Assembly (NCBI GenBank): GCA_964531735.1
Contig: CAZHGD010000168.1
Span: forward strand, 1-16,226
DNA: 16,226 bases
From: CAZHGD01 sp964531735
GTDB lineage: Bacteria > Armatimonadota > UBA10988
Reading direction: 5' to 3'
The notes under the pieces were generated by a model. The model saw only the letters and a list, made by a program, of their open reading frames with translations, was not told where the DNA came from and searched no databases. The translations under genes were made by a program, and so were the position numbers. Shown piece after piece: positions 6,664 through 13,851 of this stretch; position 1 is the first letter of the stretch, and the number at the start of each line of letters is the position of its first letter.

Positions 6664-6697
6664 CAAAGCGCCGCAGCCGGCCGGCTGCGGCGCTTTG
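6664..6697. terminator. Perfect 34-bp palindrome, probable terminator
   Basis: CAAAGCGCCGCAGCCGG (6664-6680) is followed without spacer by its exact reverse complement (6681-6697). As RNA it would form a GC-rich stem with a minimal loop, flanked by A's and T's on both strands. It lies 54 nt downstream of the minus-strand gene ending at 6752, which it most likely terminates, and upstream of the minus-strand lipoprotein gene. Confidence 0.75.
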
Positions 6698-6751
6698 GAC
6701 GTACTCGGCTGGAGTGCAGGGCACGGCCAGCCAAAGCGGTCAGTCAGGTGG

Positions 6752-7462
6752 TTACGCCCGCGGCGGCCTGCCGCCCTGGCGCGGCGGCATCAGCAACACC
6801 GCCGCCGCCACCTTGGGGTCGCCGTCCTTGTAGCCGGCCGGATAGAGCACCGTCACGCCGGCACCGGCTTTGACGTCCTCGCGCTTGTTGTCGACGACTT
6901 TGCGGACGATGGCGTCATCGGCCAGCTTGAGCGTGACGTCGCCATCCTTGGTGGTCAGCACCAACTTGCCGCCCTCGACGCTCTTGAACTTGCCCGTGGT
7001 GGGCTTCGGCGGCTGCGGACGCGCCCCGCCGCCACCGCCGGCGGCCCCGCGGCCGCGCATCATCATCATGCCGACGACACCGGCAGCCGAGCCAACCAGC
7101 CGTGGGCCGTTCTTGTTGTCGCCGGCGTAGAACACCACGCCCTTGACCTGGGCGGCGTCGCCTTCGCCTTCGGACAGGGCCATGACCAGGTTGTCCGCCG
7201 CCATATCGGCCGCCTTGGCCTCGGCCAGCGAGCCGTACGCCGTATCGTCCTTGAGCGCCACTTCCACCGGCTCCGGCGTGGCGTCACGCCGGCCCATCGG
7301 CTTGACCGTGAGCGAGGTCGCGGTGATGTTGGCGACCGTGCCCACGACCCGGTCGGCCTGCCGCTGCCGACCGCCACCACCTTGCGCGAACACCGGGCCA
7401 ACCAGGCCCAGCGCTACGGTCGCCACACCCACCCAGAGCGTCCAGCCCAGTCGCGATCGCAT
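6752..7462 (-). CDS. Secreted protein with two DUF5666-like repeats
   Basis: This 236-residue protein has a Sec signal peptide (about 1-26, ending VFAQ). Two similar beta-rich modules follow. The first (about 38-115) runs from VVGTVANITATSLTVKPM through KDDTAYGSLAEA. The second (about 160-225) runs from GKFKSVEGGKLVLTTKDGD through DDAIVRKVVDNKREDVKAG to VTVLYP. The pattern of a GxV/I-x-S/T opening, a strand pair and a DDxT/A turn matches DUF5666-type small barrels, whose role is unknown. A Met/Gly/Arg-rich linker (GMMMMRGRG, then poly-Gly and Pro) joins them. The ATG at 7462 has AAAGGAG upstream at good spacing. Probably periplasmic or extracellular. It appears to be monocistronic, ending at the 34-bp palindrome. 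Confidence 0.8.
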   Translation of the reverse strand: MRSRLGWTLWVGVATVALGLVGPVFAQGGGGRQRQADRVVGTVANITATSLTVKPMGRRDATPEPVEVALKDDTAYGSLAEAKAADMAADNLVMALSEGEGDAAQVKGVVFYAGDNKNGPRLVGSAAGVVGMMMMRGRGAAGGGGGARPQPPKPTTGKFKSVEGGKLVLTTKDGDVTLKLADDAIVRKVVDNKREDVKAGAGVTVLYPAGYKDGDPKVAAAVLLMPPRQGGRPPRA

Positions 7463-7761
7463 CCTCGTGCTCCTTTGCCTGACCAGCGCTCCGTCGTGGG
7501 CCTGGCTGGCAGTTCACCAACTATGCGCCACCGGTCGGACCGGTGGTACGGTATCATGGACGTTGATCGCGCCCGGCCGTTCACTCGCCGGTGCGCCGTT
7601 CGCGGGCCGGCGGAGGAATCGGCCGGCCGCCGCCGTATGGGCGGGTGGCGGCCGTCTCCCGTGAGTTGAAGCTGCCCAACCCGACGTGGGCCGGCAGCCT
7701 GGCGCGCGGCCCGCACACGACCCACCGGACAGGCTCGAAGCCGTCCCGAGGAGCACCATAC
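7463..7761. promoter_or_regulatory. Divergent intergenic region with inverted repeats
   Basis: This 299-bp stretch separates the minus-strand DUF5666-like gene from the plus-strand oxidoreductase gene and must hold promoters for both. It contains CCACCGGT (7528-7535) and ACCGGTGG (7539-7546), an 8-bp inverted repeat with a CGG centre that could be an operator. CGGCCGCC (7624-7631) with GGCGGCCG (7647-7654) could form a leader hairpin. TATCAT at 7552-7557 resembles a -10 box but has no good -35 partner. I see no gene here. Confidence 0.4.
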
Positions 7762-9120
7762 ATGGAGCAGACCACCCGTCGCGACTTCCTCAAGCGCACG
7801 GCCGCCGCCGCCGTCGCCGCGCCGCTGTTCAGCAGCGTCAGCGCCCGCGCCGCCGACGGCCCCAACGCGAAGCTCGGCGTCGCCGTCATCGGCGTCGGCA
7901 ACATGGGCGACTACGCCACCGGTTCGGCCATCGGCGAGCGCGTCATCGCGCTCTGTGATATCGACGACAAGATCATGGCCGGCGCGCTGAACAAGGTGAA
8001 GAACGGCGCCAAGAGCGCGCCGCCGCCGAAGACCTTCACCGACTGGCGCAAGATGCTCGACGAGTGTCAGAAGGACATCGACGTCGTGCTGATCTCGACG
8101 CCCGACCACCACCATGCGCCCGCCGCGCTGCGCGCCATGCGCCTGGGCAAGCACGTTTTCGTGCAGAAGCCGTTGGCCTTCAACATCGAGGAGTGCTACC
8201 TGCTGGCCAAGGTGGCCCGCGAGACCAAGGTTCTCAGCCAGATGGGCAACCAGGGCCACAGCGGCGAGTCGTTCCGCCGCGCCTGCGAGTATCTGCAGGC
8301 CGGCGCCGCAGGCAAGGTCACCGAGACCCACTCGATCCTCGGCCGCAGCTTCGGTGGCAAGGACCTGCGCCCGGCCACCAAGCCGGTGCCCGCGCACGTC
8401 CACTGGGACGAGTGGATCGGCCCGGCGCCGATGCGTGACTACCACGATGGGTTGCACACTTTCGGCTGGCGCAACTACCGTGACTTCGGCACCGGCACCA
8501 TCGGCGACATGGCCTGCCACAACGTCGACATCCTGTTCTTCGCGCTGAAGGTCATGGAAGCCAAGCAGTACACCATCGAGTGCCTGGCGACCAACGGCGG
8601 GAGCAAGGAGAAGTGGGCCCAGCAGAACGTGGTCCGCTACACCATCCCCGCCCGCGGCGACATGCCCGAACTGGTCGCCCACGTCTACGACGAGGTCAAG
8701 CTGCTGCCCGAGCGGATCCGGCAGTTGGGCAAGGAACTCGAGGTCAAGTTCGGCGAGGACACGCTGTTCATCGGCGACAAAGGCTACTTCTTCACCACGG
8801 GGCATGCCGGCTCGGCCCAGATCGTGCCGGCCGAGAAGCGCAAGGACTTCCCGGCGCCGCCGAAGACCTTGCCGCGCGCCAAGGGCAACGGCCCCATCGC
8901 CGACCTGTTCGCCTGCATCAAGAACGGCGGCACGCCGGTCTCGAACATCCCCGATGCGGCGGGTCCGCTGACCGCGTTCGCTTTGACCGGTCACCTGGCT
9001 CAGGCCGCGGGCGTCGGCAAGAAGGTCGAATGGGACGTCGAGAAAATGGAGTGCACCAACCTGCCGGAGCTGAACCAGCTCCTGCGGCGCACCTACCGTG
9101 ACGGCTGGGGCATCAGCTAG
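7762..9120 (+). CDS. Tat-exported Gfo/Idh/MocA family oxidoreductase
   Basis: This 452-residue protein is an NAD(P)-dependent dehydrogenase-like protein of the Gfo/Idh/MocA family, which act on sugars, inositols and related polyols. It begins with a twin-arginine signal (RRDFLK at about 6-11, hydrophobic Ala-rich stretch, cleavage near SARA), so it should be folded in the cytoplasm with its cofactor and exported. The Rossmann motif is VIGVGNMG (Gly44, Gly46, Gly49). The family EKP motif appears as QKPL at 135-138, with Lys136 the expected catalytic lysine. STPDHHHAPAAL and MGNQGHSGESFR are typical of this exported subgroup, as is GTGTIGDMACHNVD. The start is fixed by GAGGAG 8 nt upstream and by the Tat motif; the frame is open further upstream. 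It is followed after 81 nt by an acetyl-xylan esterase, suggesting a role in carbohydrate breakdown. The exact substrate cannot be told. Confidence 0.92.
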   Translation: MEQTTRRDFLKRTAAAAVAAPLFSSVSARAADGPNAKLGVAVIGVGNMGDYATGSAIGERVIALCDIDDKIMAGALNKVKNGAKSAPPPKTFTDWRKMLDECQKDIDVVLISTPDHHHAPAALRAMRLGKHVFVQKPLAFNIEECYLLAKVARETKVLSQMGNQGHSGESFRRACEYLQAGAAGKVTETHSILGRSFGGKDLRPATKPVPAHVHWDEWIGPAPMRDYHDGLHTFGWRNYRDFGTGTIGDMACHNVDILFFALKVMEAKQYTIECLATNGGSKEKWAQQNVVRYTIPARGDMPELVAHVYDEVKLLPERIRQLGKELEVKFGEDTLFIGDKGYFFTTGHAGSAQIVPAEKRKDFPAPPKTLPRAKGNGPIADLFACIKNGGTPVSNIPDAAGPLTAFALTGHLAQAAGVGKKVEWDVEKMECTNLPELNQLLRRTYRDGWGIS

Positions 9121-9137
9121 TCGCCCGACTTCGCCTC

Positions 9138-9180
9138 GCAGGGCGCGCGGCCGTGCTACCGGCCCCGCCGCGCGCCCTGC
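9138..9180. terminator. Hairpin between the oxidoreductase and esterase genes
   Basis: GCAGGGCGCGCGG (9138-9150) pairs perfectly over 13 bp with CCGCGCGCCCTGC (9168-9180) around a 17-nt loop. No T-tract follows. The esterase ribosome binding site starts 9 nt later, so this may be a partial terminator or an mRNA-stabilising element between the two cistrons. Confidence 0.55.
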
Positions 9181-9201
9181 GCTTTGCCGAGGAGCATCCG
9201 T

Positions 9202-10506
9202 ATGCAGTGGTCGCACTTGGCGCGCCGTACCGGCCTGCGGGCCCTGGCGCTGCTCATCATCGCGGCGATGCCGGCCTGGGCCGGCAAGATCGCCATCGAC
9301 GTCGCGCCGGACCATGCCGACGGGACCTACCAAGCGTCGGAGACCGTCACCTGGACCATCCAGGTCACTGACGACGGCCAGCCGGCCGCCGGACAGGTCG
9401 AGTACCAGGTCCGGCGCGGCGGGCTGGTCGCCATCGCCAACGGCAAGCTCGACTTGACCGGCGGCCAGACCAAGCTCAGCGCCAGCCTGGACCGGACCGG
9501 CACGCTGCTGGCGGCCATCAGCTATCACACGGCCGGTGGGGCCCGCGTCAACGCCTTTGGCGGCGCGGCGTTCAATCTGAGCCAGATTGCGCCGTCGGCG
9601 CCCGCACCGGCCGACTTCGACCAGTTCTGGACCGAGAAGTTGGCCGAACTGGCCGCCGTGCCGGTCAACGTCAAGATCGAGCCGGTCGACATCGGCAACC
9701 CGGCCATCGAGTACGCCAAGATCACCATGGACAACATCCGTGGCACCAAGATCTACGGCCAAATGGCCAAGCCCAAGGGCAAGCGCAATCTGCCGGCGGT
9801 GCTGACGGTGCAGTGGGCCGGCGTCTATCCGCTGGACCGCTCGTGGGTGGTCGGTGAGGCCCAGCGCGGCAACCTGTCGCTGAACGTCATGGCCCATGAC
9901 CTGCCGTTCGATCAGCCGAAGGCCTTCTACGACGAGCTGAACCGCGGCAAGCTGAAGGGCTACCCGCACCTCGGGCGCGAGGATCGCGAGACCAGCTACT
10001 TCCTGCGCATGTACCTGTCGTGCTACCGGGCCGCCGACTACCTGGCCAACCACGCCGACTGGGACCGCCAGACGTTCCTCGTCCAGGGCGGCAGCCAGGG
10101 CGGTGGGCAGTCCATCGTGGCCGCGGGCCTGCACCCGGCCATCACGGCCATCGCCTCGTCGGTGGCGGCGATGTGCGACCACACCGGGCAGCTCGTCGGG
10201 CGGGCGCCCGGCTGGCCGCGCCTCTGCGGCTGGGGCGAGAAGCCCGACTCCGAGAAGGCGCTGAAGACCGCGGCCTACTTCGACGCGGTGAACTTCGCCC
10301 GCCGCGTGAAGGCCAAGGACGCCATCATCGCCGTCGGCCTGGTCGATACGACCTGTCCGCCCGAAGGCGTGATTGCGATGTACAACACGCTGCCGTGCGC
10401 CAACAAGCAGTTGGTGATCATGCCGAAGTCGGGCCACGGCGGACCGGGCCACGAGCGGTTCTACCAGGCCAAGGAGCGCTGGCTGGCCAAGCTCCTGGGC
10501 AAGTAG
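9202..10506 (+). CDS. Secreted acetyl-xylan esterase-like protein (AXE1, CE7-type)
   Basis: This 434-residue alpha/beta-hydrolase belongs with the acetyl-xylan esterase/cephalosporin-C deacetylase group, which removes acetyl groups from xylan oligosaccharides and related esters. A signal peptide covers about residues 1-27 (ending MPAWAG). An N-terminal beta-sandwich-like region follows (about 28-120, including VTWTIQVTDDGQPAAGQ and SAPAPADFDQFW). The AXE1 domain fills the rest. The catalytic triad is visible: Ser298 in GGSQGG, Asp382 in GLVDTTCPP, and His412 in KSGHGGPGH. It is longer than the ~320-residue cytoplasmic members because of the N-terminal domain. The ATG at 9202 has GAGGAG 7 nt upstream; an in-frame TTG at 9184 is less likely. 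It probably forms an operon with the preceding oxidoreductase. The stop lies 3 nt from the stop of a convergent small gene. Confidence 0.9.
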   Translation: MQWSHLARRTGLRALALLIIAAMPAWAGKIAIDVAPDHADGTYQASETVTWTIQVTDDGQPAAGQVEYQVRRGGLVAIANGKLDLTGGQTKLSASLDRTGTLLAAISYHTAGGARVNAFGGAAFNLSQIAPSAPAPADFDQFWTEKLAELAAVPVNVKIEPVDIGNPAIEYAKITMDNIRGTKIYGQMAKPKGKRNLPAVLTVQWAGVYPLDRSWVVGEAQRGNLSLNVMAHDLPFDQPKAFYDELNRGKLKGYPHLGREDRETSYFLRMYLSCYRAADYLANHADWDRQTFLVQGGSQGGGQSIVAAGLHPAITAIASSVAAMCDHTGQLVGRAPGWPRLCGWGEKPDSEKALKTAAYFDAVNFARRVKAKDAIIAVGLVDTTCPPEGVIAMYNTLPCANKQLVIMPKSGHGGPGHERFYQAKERWLAKLLGK

Positions 10507-10509
10507 CGC

Positions 10510-10740
10510 CTATGCGGACGGAGGCTGTTCGGCGGTCGGCGGCAGCGGCTGGTTCGGGCGGACACCGTACCGCCGTTGCCGCGCCCGACCAGCCGGGCAG
10601 CCGCCACAGGTGACGGCCAGTTCGATCGCCTGCAACACCTGCGCCCACCGCACGCCGCGGCGGGCGCGGGTGCAGATTGGGCAGTACGACTCGCAGAAGG
10701 CCGGGTCGTTGCGGTCGGGCAAGCTGGTTGGGTCGGCCAT
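10510..10740 (-). CDS. Small cysteine-rich protein, probable zinc ribbon
   Basis: This 76-residue protein has Cys16, Cys20 and Cys23 (FCESYCPIC) and a second pair Cys45/Cys48 (VTCGGCPAGRAR), an arrangement suited to binding zinc or another metal. The centre (RRGVRWAQVLQAIELAV) is a predicted helix, and RQRRYGVRPNQPLP follows. I recall similar small uncharacterised proteins in several GC-rich bacterial groups but cannot name a family. The ATG at 10740 has GAGG 7 nt upstream; the frame is open further upstream, but that part covers the neighbouring divergent gene and does not look native. It is convergent with the esterase gene (3-nt gap between stops) and divergent from the NUDIX fusion (54-bp gap). 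Confidence 0.75.
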   Translation of the reverse strand: MADPTSLPDRNDPAFCESYCPICTRARRGVRWAQVLQAIELAVTCGGCPAGRARQRRYGVRPNQPLPPTAEQPPSA

Positions 10741-10794
10741 GGCGGTGCCTCGTCGCATCCGTCGGCCATGGTAGCACACGCAGGAGAGCCACGC

Positions 10795-12204
10795 ATGGCC
10801 GCGAGCGGCGGGTGGGCCTCGGGCCTCTGTCTGGTCGGTGCCGAAGCGGTGTTCGCACCGTCGGACGGCCCCGAGGTCGAGTTGGGCTACTACGGACGCA
10901 CCTTCGCGCGGCTCACCGACGAGGTGGCCCGACGTGGCGCGCCGACGCGCTTCGTCGCTTACCAGAGCCCGTTGCCCGACCAGCGCCGGCGGCACTTCCT
11001 CGGGATTGAGGTGCGCGACCTGGCCGCGATCCCAGACGGCCTCGTCGGTTGGCACTTAACGAATGGCGCCTGGACAGTCCACGAGCCGGGCGGCCGCGCG
11101 ACCCCGACGCCGATCACCTGGCTGTGGCAGGCCGCCGATGCCGCGACCGGGCGGCTGCTCGGCGAGTTCGTCGCCGCCGACACGCCGGTGTGGTTGTCGG
11201 GCCTGGCGCCGACCTGGCCGGGCCGGAGCGCTGACGACGCCATCGAGGTGGTCGAGCCGGATGAAGCCTGGCCGGCCCGGTACGACGCCATGGCGGCCTG
11301 GCTGCGCGACACGCTGCCGCCGGCCGTCATGGGGCGGTTGGAGCACTACGGCAGCACCGCGGTGCCCGGGCTGCCGGCGAAGCCGGTGATCGACATCGCG
11401 CTGGAGGTGCCGTCGTTCGCCGCCGCCAAGTCGGCGCTGCTGCCGTTGCTCGGCGGCGACACCTGGGAGTACTGGTGGTACGGCAACCACATGACGCTGG
11501 TACAGCGAGAGCGCCCGCTGGGCCAGCGCTGTTGTCATCTGCACGCGGCGACCGCGGATCATCGCCTGTGGGACGGCTTGCTGTTCCGTGACTGGCTGCG
11601 TCGCCACCCGGACGACGCCCGGTGCTACGCCGCGCTGAAGCGGGAGCTGGCCGCAGCGCTCGGCAGTGACCGCGAGCGCTACACGCTGGCCAAAGGCGAG
11701 TACGTCGAAGCCGTCACCGCGCGCGAGCGCGCCCGCGTCGCGCTGGCCGAGCGGCCCGTGGCTGACTGGCCGATTCGGCGCAAGGTGGCGCTGTTCATCA
11801 CGCGGGGCCGGCAACTCCTCGTGTTCCGCCATCTGGACCACCCCGCCGCCGGTCTGCAGGTGCCGGCCGGCACGCTGCACGCCGGCGAGCCGGCGGTCCT
11901 CGGCGCGCTGCGCGAGGCCCACGAGGAGACCGGTCTGCACCGGCTCCGCCCCGTCGGCCTGCTCGGGTGCCTGGACGTGCCGGAGCCCGCCGACGGCGAG
12001 GTGTTCCGCTGGTGGTGCTACCACCTGACCTGCCCCGAACCTGCGCCGGACCGCTGGCTCCACTGGGAAACGGGTGGCGGCACGCAGGACCCGGTGCGCT
12101 TCGAGTTTGCCTGGCACCCGCTGAGCGCCGGCATCCCACCACTCATGCGCGGGCACCAACCGGCCGTCGAGTGGCTGCAAGAGCAGATGGACGCGACCCC
12201 CTAG
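10795..12204 (+). CDS. GyrI-like / GrpB / NUDIX three-domain fusion protein
   Basis: This 469-residue cytoplasmic protein joins three modules. Residues 1 to about 150 resemble a GyrI-like/AraC effector-binding small-molecule domain (HFLGIEV, GLVGWHLTNGAWTVHEPGG, GRLLGEFVAADTPVWL). About 158-320 is a GrpB (UPF0157) domain of the nucleotidyltransferase-like fold: EVVEPDEAWPARYDAM, then HYGSTAVPGLPAKPVIDI from His184. About 325-469 is a NUDIX hydrolase with a complete Nudix box at 359-381 (G-x5-E-x7-RE-x2-EE-x-G-L, with REAHEETGL), so it is likely active on a nucleoside-diphosphate-linked substrate. The start is set by AGGAG 8 nt before the ATG; the frame is open upstream but antisense to the small Cys-rich gene. 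No operon partner is apparent. The substrate is unknown; the effector domain may sense a drug or metabolite. Confidence 0.88.
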   Translation: MAASGGWASGLCLVGAEAVFAPSDGPEVELGYYGRTFARLTDEVARRGAPTRFVAYQSPLPDQRRRHFLGIEVRDLAAIPDGLVGWHLTNGAWTVHEPGGRATPTPITWLWQAADAATGRLLGEFVAADTPVWLSGLAPTWPGRSADDAIEVVEPDEAWPARYDAMAAWLRDTLPPAVMGRLEHYGSTAVPGLPAKPVIDIALEVPSFAAAKSALLPLLGGDTWEYWWYGNHMTLVQRERPLGQRCCHLHAATADHRLWDGLLFRDWLRRHPDDARCYAALKRELAAALGSDRERYTLAKGEYVEAVTARERARVALAERPVADWPIRRKVALFITRGRQLLVFRHLDHPAAGLQVPAGTLHAGEPAVLGALREAHEETGLHRLRPVGLLGCLDVPEPADGEVFRWWCYHLTCPEPAPDRWLHWETGGGTQDPVRFEFAWHPLSAGIPPLMRGHQPAVEWLQEQMDATP

Positions 12205-12250
12205 CCGCGAGTCCGCCATCGCCGGCACAGCGCGAGTCTGGACGAGTAGG

Positions 12251-12265
12251 CCGCTCGGGGAGCGG
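12251..12265. terminator. Short hairpin after the NUDIX fusion gene
   Basis: CCGCTC and GAGCGG form a 6-bp stem with a GGG loop, 47 nt after the stop codon. No T-tract follows, so terminator function is only possible. Confidence 0.3.
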
Positions 12266-12302
12266 ATTCGCAGGAGCATGAACAGCCGCTCACCGGCAGC
12301 GT

Positions 12303-12331
12303 TTGACTCTCCGGTGGGCGGATGCTAGATT
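12303..12331 (+). promoter_or_regulatory. Predicted sigma-70-type promoter for the RlpA-like gene
   Basis: TTGACT (12303-12308) and TAGATT (12326-12331) are separated by exactly 17 nt. Transcription would begin near 12338, giving a leader of about 68 nt that contains the hairpin at 12360-12381. Confidence 0.55.
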
Positions 12332-12359
12332 CGACGATCCGTCTCAGGCTGCGCGGAGG

Positions 12360-12381
12360 CAACTCGGCTCGCGCCGAGTTG
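12360..12381 (+). promoter_or_regulatory. Leader hairpin upstream of the RlpA-like gene
   Basis: CAACTCGGC (12360-12368) pairs perfectly with GCCGAGTTG (12373-12381) around a TCGC tetraloop. It lies 9 nt upstream of the AAAGGA ribosome binding site, inside the predicted leader. It could stabilise the mRNA, tune translation, or act as a DNA operator. Confidence 0.5.
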
Positions 12382-12405
12382 GGTGCCGCGAAAGGACAAC
12401 GCAGT

Positions 12406-13851
12406 ATGACCCTCGCCCGCCCCAGTTGTTTCGCCGCGGTGCTGCTGACCCTCGTGGTTGGCGCCGCCGCCGGCGAACCGCAGACGGGGGTGACGGTGTT
12501 GTGGTTGCCCGGACCGGCCGCGGCCGGCGCGCCCGCCGCGCTGGCGGCCAGCGTCGCCGCCGAGCTCGGACCCCTGCTCAAGTGCGCGCTGCGAACGGCG
12601 ACACCCGCGGACGCCGCCGGCTGGCTGGACGATCCGCGGACGCTGCCGACGGTGCTGCGCGCACACCCCGCGGCCGGCGAAGCCCGCTATGTGCTCTGCG
12701 CTCGCGTAGTCGGCGGCGGCGCGCAGCCGGTCTGCGAAGCCGCCTGCGTTGACCGCTCGCAGCAGGTCCTGATGGCGTTCCGAACGTTCACCGTGGCGCC
12801 GGAGGCCGGCGCCGGCGAACTGACCGACCAGTTGGTTCGCTTCGCTCGCGAGAGCCTGCCCTCGAGTCTGCTCGCAAACGCCGCTCGCACAGCCGACGAG
12901 GTGCCGGCCGTGCACCACGTGGCCGAGGTGGCCAGCGAGGCCCCGCGCCGCGCCATGGCACCGACGCTCAGCGGCCGCCCGCAACCGCAGGCGGCACCGC
13001 TGCCCGAAGGCTCCTCAGGCGCGGTGGCGGCCAGCACGCCGACGCCGAACGCCTTGCTCGACCAGCTCGGTCGCGGCTTTCTCGCCGTTGGTGGCCTGGG
13101 CCTGGCGGCCACGCCGCCGCGCGTGCTGACCTCCACCTGCGAGCTGCGTCTGCAGCCAGCCGGCGGCGCGCCGTCCGCCGAGGCGGTGCAGATGGTCCTG
13201 GCCATCTACGCCCTGTCCGATCGCTCCGGCATCGATGTGCGCTTTTCGCGCCCGGTGCGGTTGACCGCGCCCAGCAGGCAGGGCACGCGCGTGCGGATCG
13301 CCATCGCCGGGCTGGAGGTGGAGCAGGCCGCGCAGATAGACGTCGAGCGCTGCGGGCTGCGCCGGCTGCAGATCCGGCCTGATGACGGCAGTACGCGCTT
13401 CGAGTTCGAACTGACCGGGGCCGGTGAGGTCGAAGCCACCCAGAGCACCGATGGTCGCCTGCTCAAGGCCAGTGTCTTCCGCAGCGAGGAACGCGCCCGC
13501 CAGAACAGCCTGGTCAGCGGCGAAGCGCCGTATGGTGGCGCCTTCCGCGTGGCCAAACGCATCCGCGGCACGGGCACCTGGTATGGCAACTCGGACCACG
13601 GCGGGCCCACGGCCAGCGGCGAGCGCTACAACCAATGGGGCTGGACCGCCGCCCACCGGACACTGCCGTTCGGGACCTGGGTGCGCGTGACCAACCTGAA
13701 CAACGGCCACCAGGTCTATCTGCGGATCAACGACCGCGGACCGTTCGGCCGCGACAAGATCATCGATGTCAGCGCCGCCGCCGCGCAAGCGCTGGGAATC
13801 TACCACGCCGGCGTGGGTCCGGTCGAGATTGAAGTGCTGCAGCCGGAATGA
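12406..13851 (+). CDS. Secreted RlpA-like double-psi beta-barrel protein with a long N-terminal region
   Basis: This 481-residue protein has a signal peptide (about 1-23, LLTLVVGAAAGEP). An unrecognised N-terminal domain follows (about 25-165), then an Ala/Pro-rich linker (about 165-235), a middle beta-rich domain (about 240-365, possibly AMIN-like), and a C-terminal RlpA/DPBB domain (about 386-481). The last contains GTWYG, TASGERYN, TAAHRTLPFGTWVRV, INDRGPFGRDKIIDVS and a final VEIEVL. RlpA-family lytic transglycosylases cleave denuded peptidoglycan at septa. Glu406 and Asp443 are 37 residues apart, the same spacing I recall for the two catalytic acids of Pseudomonas aeruginosa RlpA (E120/D157), so activity is plausible. 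No lipobox is seen, unlike classic RlpA. The ATG at 12406 was chosen because it begins the signal peptide, with AAAGGA 9 nt upstream. The stop overlaps the next start (ATGA). Confidence 0.85.
   Translation: MTLARPSCFAAVLLTLVVGAAAGEPQTGVTVLWLPGPAAAGAPAALAASVAAELGPLLKCALRTATPADAAGWLDDPRTLPTVLRAHPAAGEARYVLCARVVGGGAQPVCEAACVDRSQQVLMAFRTFTVAPEAGAGELTDQLVRFARESLPSSLLANAARTADEVPAVHHVAEVASEAPRRAMAPTLSGRPQPQAAPLPEGSSGAVAASTPTPNALLDQLGRGFLAVGGLGLAATPPRVLTSTCELRLQPAGGAPSAEAVQMVLAIYALSDRSGIDVRFSRPVRLTAPSRQGTRVRIAIAGLEVEQAAQIDVERCGLRRLQIRPDDGSTRFEFELTGAGEVEATQSTDGRLLKASVFRSEERARQNSLVSGEAPYGGAFRVAKRIRGTGTWYGNSDHGGPTASGERYNQWGWTAAHRTLPFGTWVRVTNLNNGHQVYLRINDRGPFGRDKIIDVSAAAAQALGIYHAGVGPVEIEVLQPE

Noticed and set aside
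7552..7568. Promoter from TATCAT and the nearby TTGATC
   Set aside because: The order is wrong and no -35 box lies 16-18 nt upstream of TATCAT, so a specific promoter call is not supported.
7414..10452. Open minus-strand frame of 1012 codons
   Set aside because: It lies antisense to the oxidoreductase and esterase genes, both of which have strong family motifs and ribosome binding sites. The translation is a low-complexity Arg/Val/Gly/His/Ala mix with no domain, the usual shadow frame in GC-rich coding DNA.
11056..12279. Open minus-strand frame of 407 codons
   Set aside because: It is antisense to the GrpB and NUDIX domains, which are certain on the plus strand.
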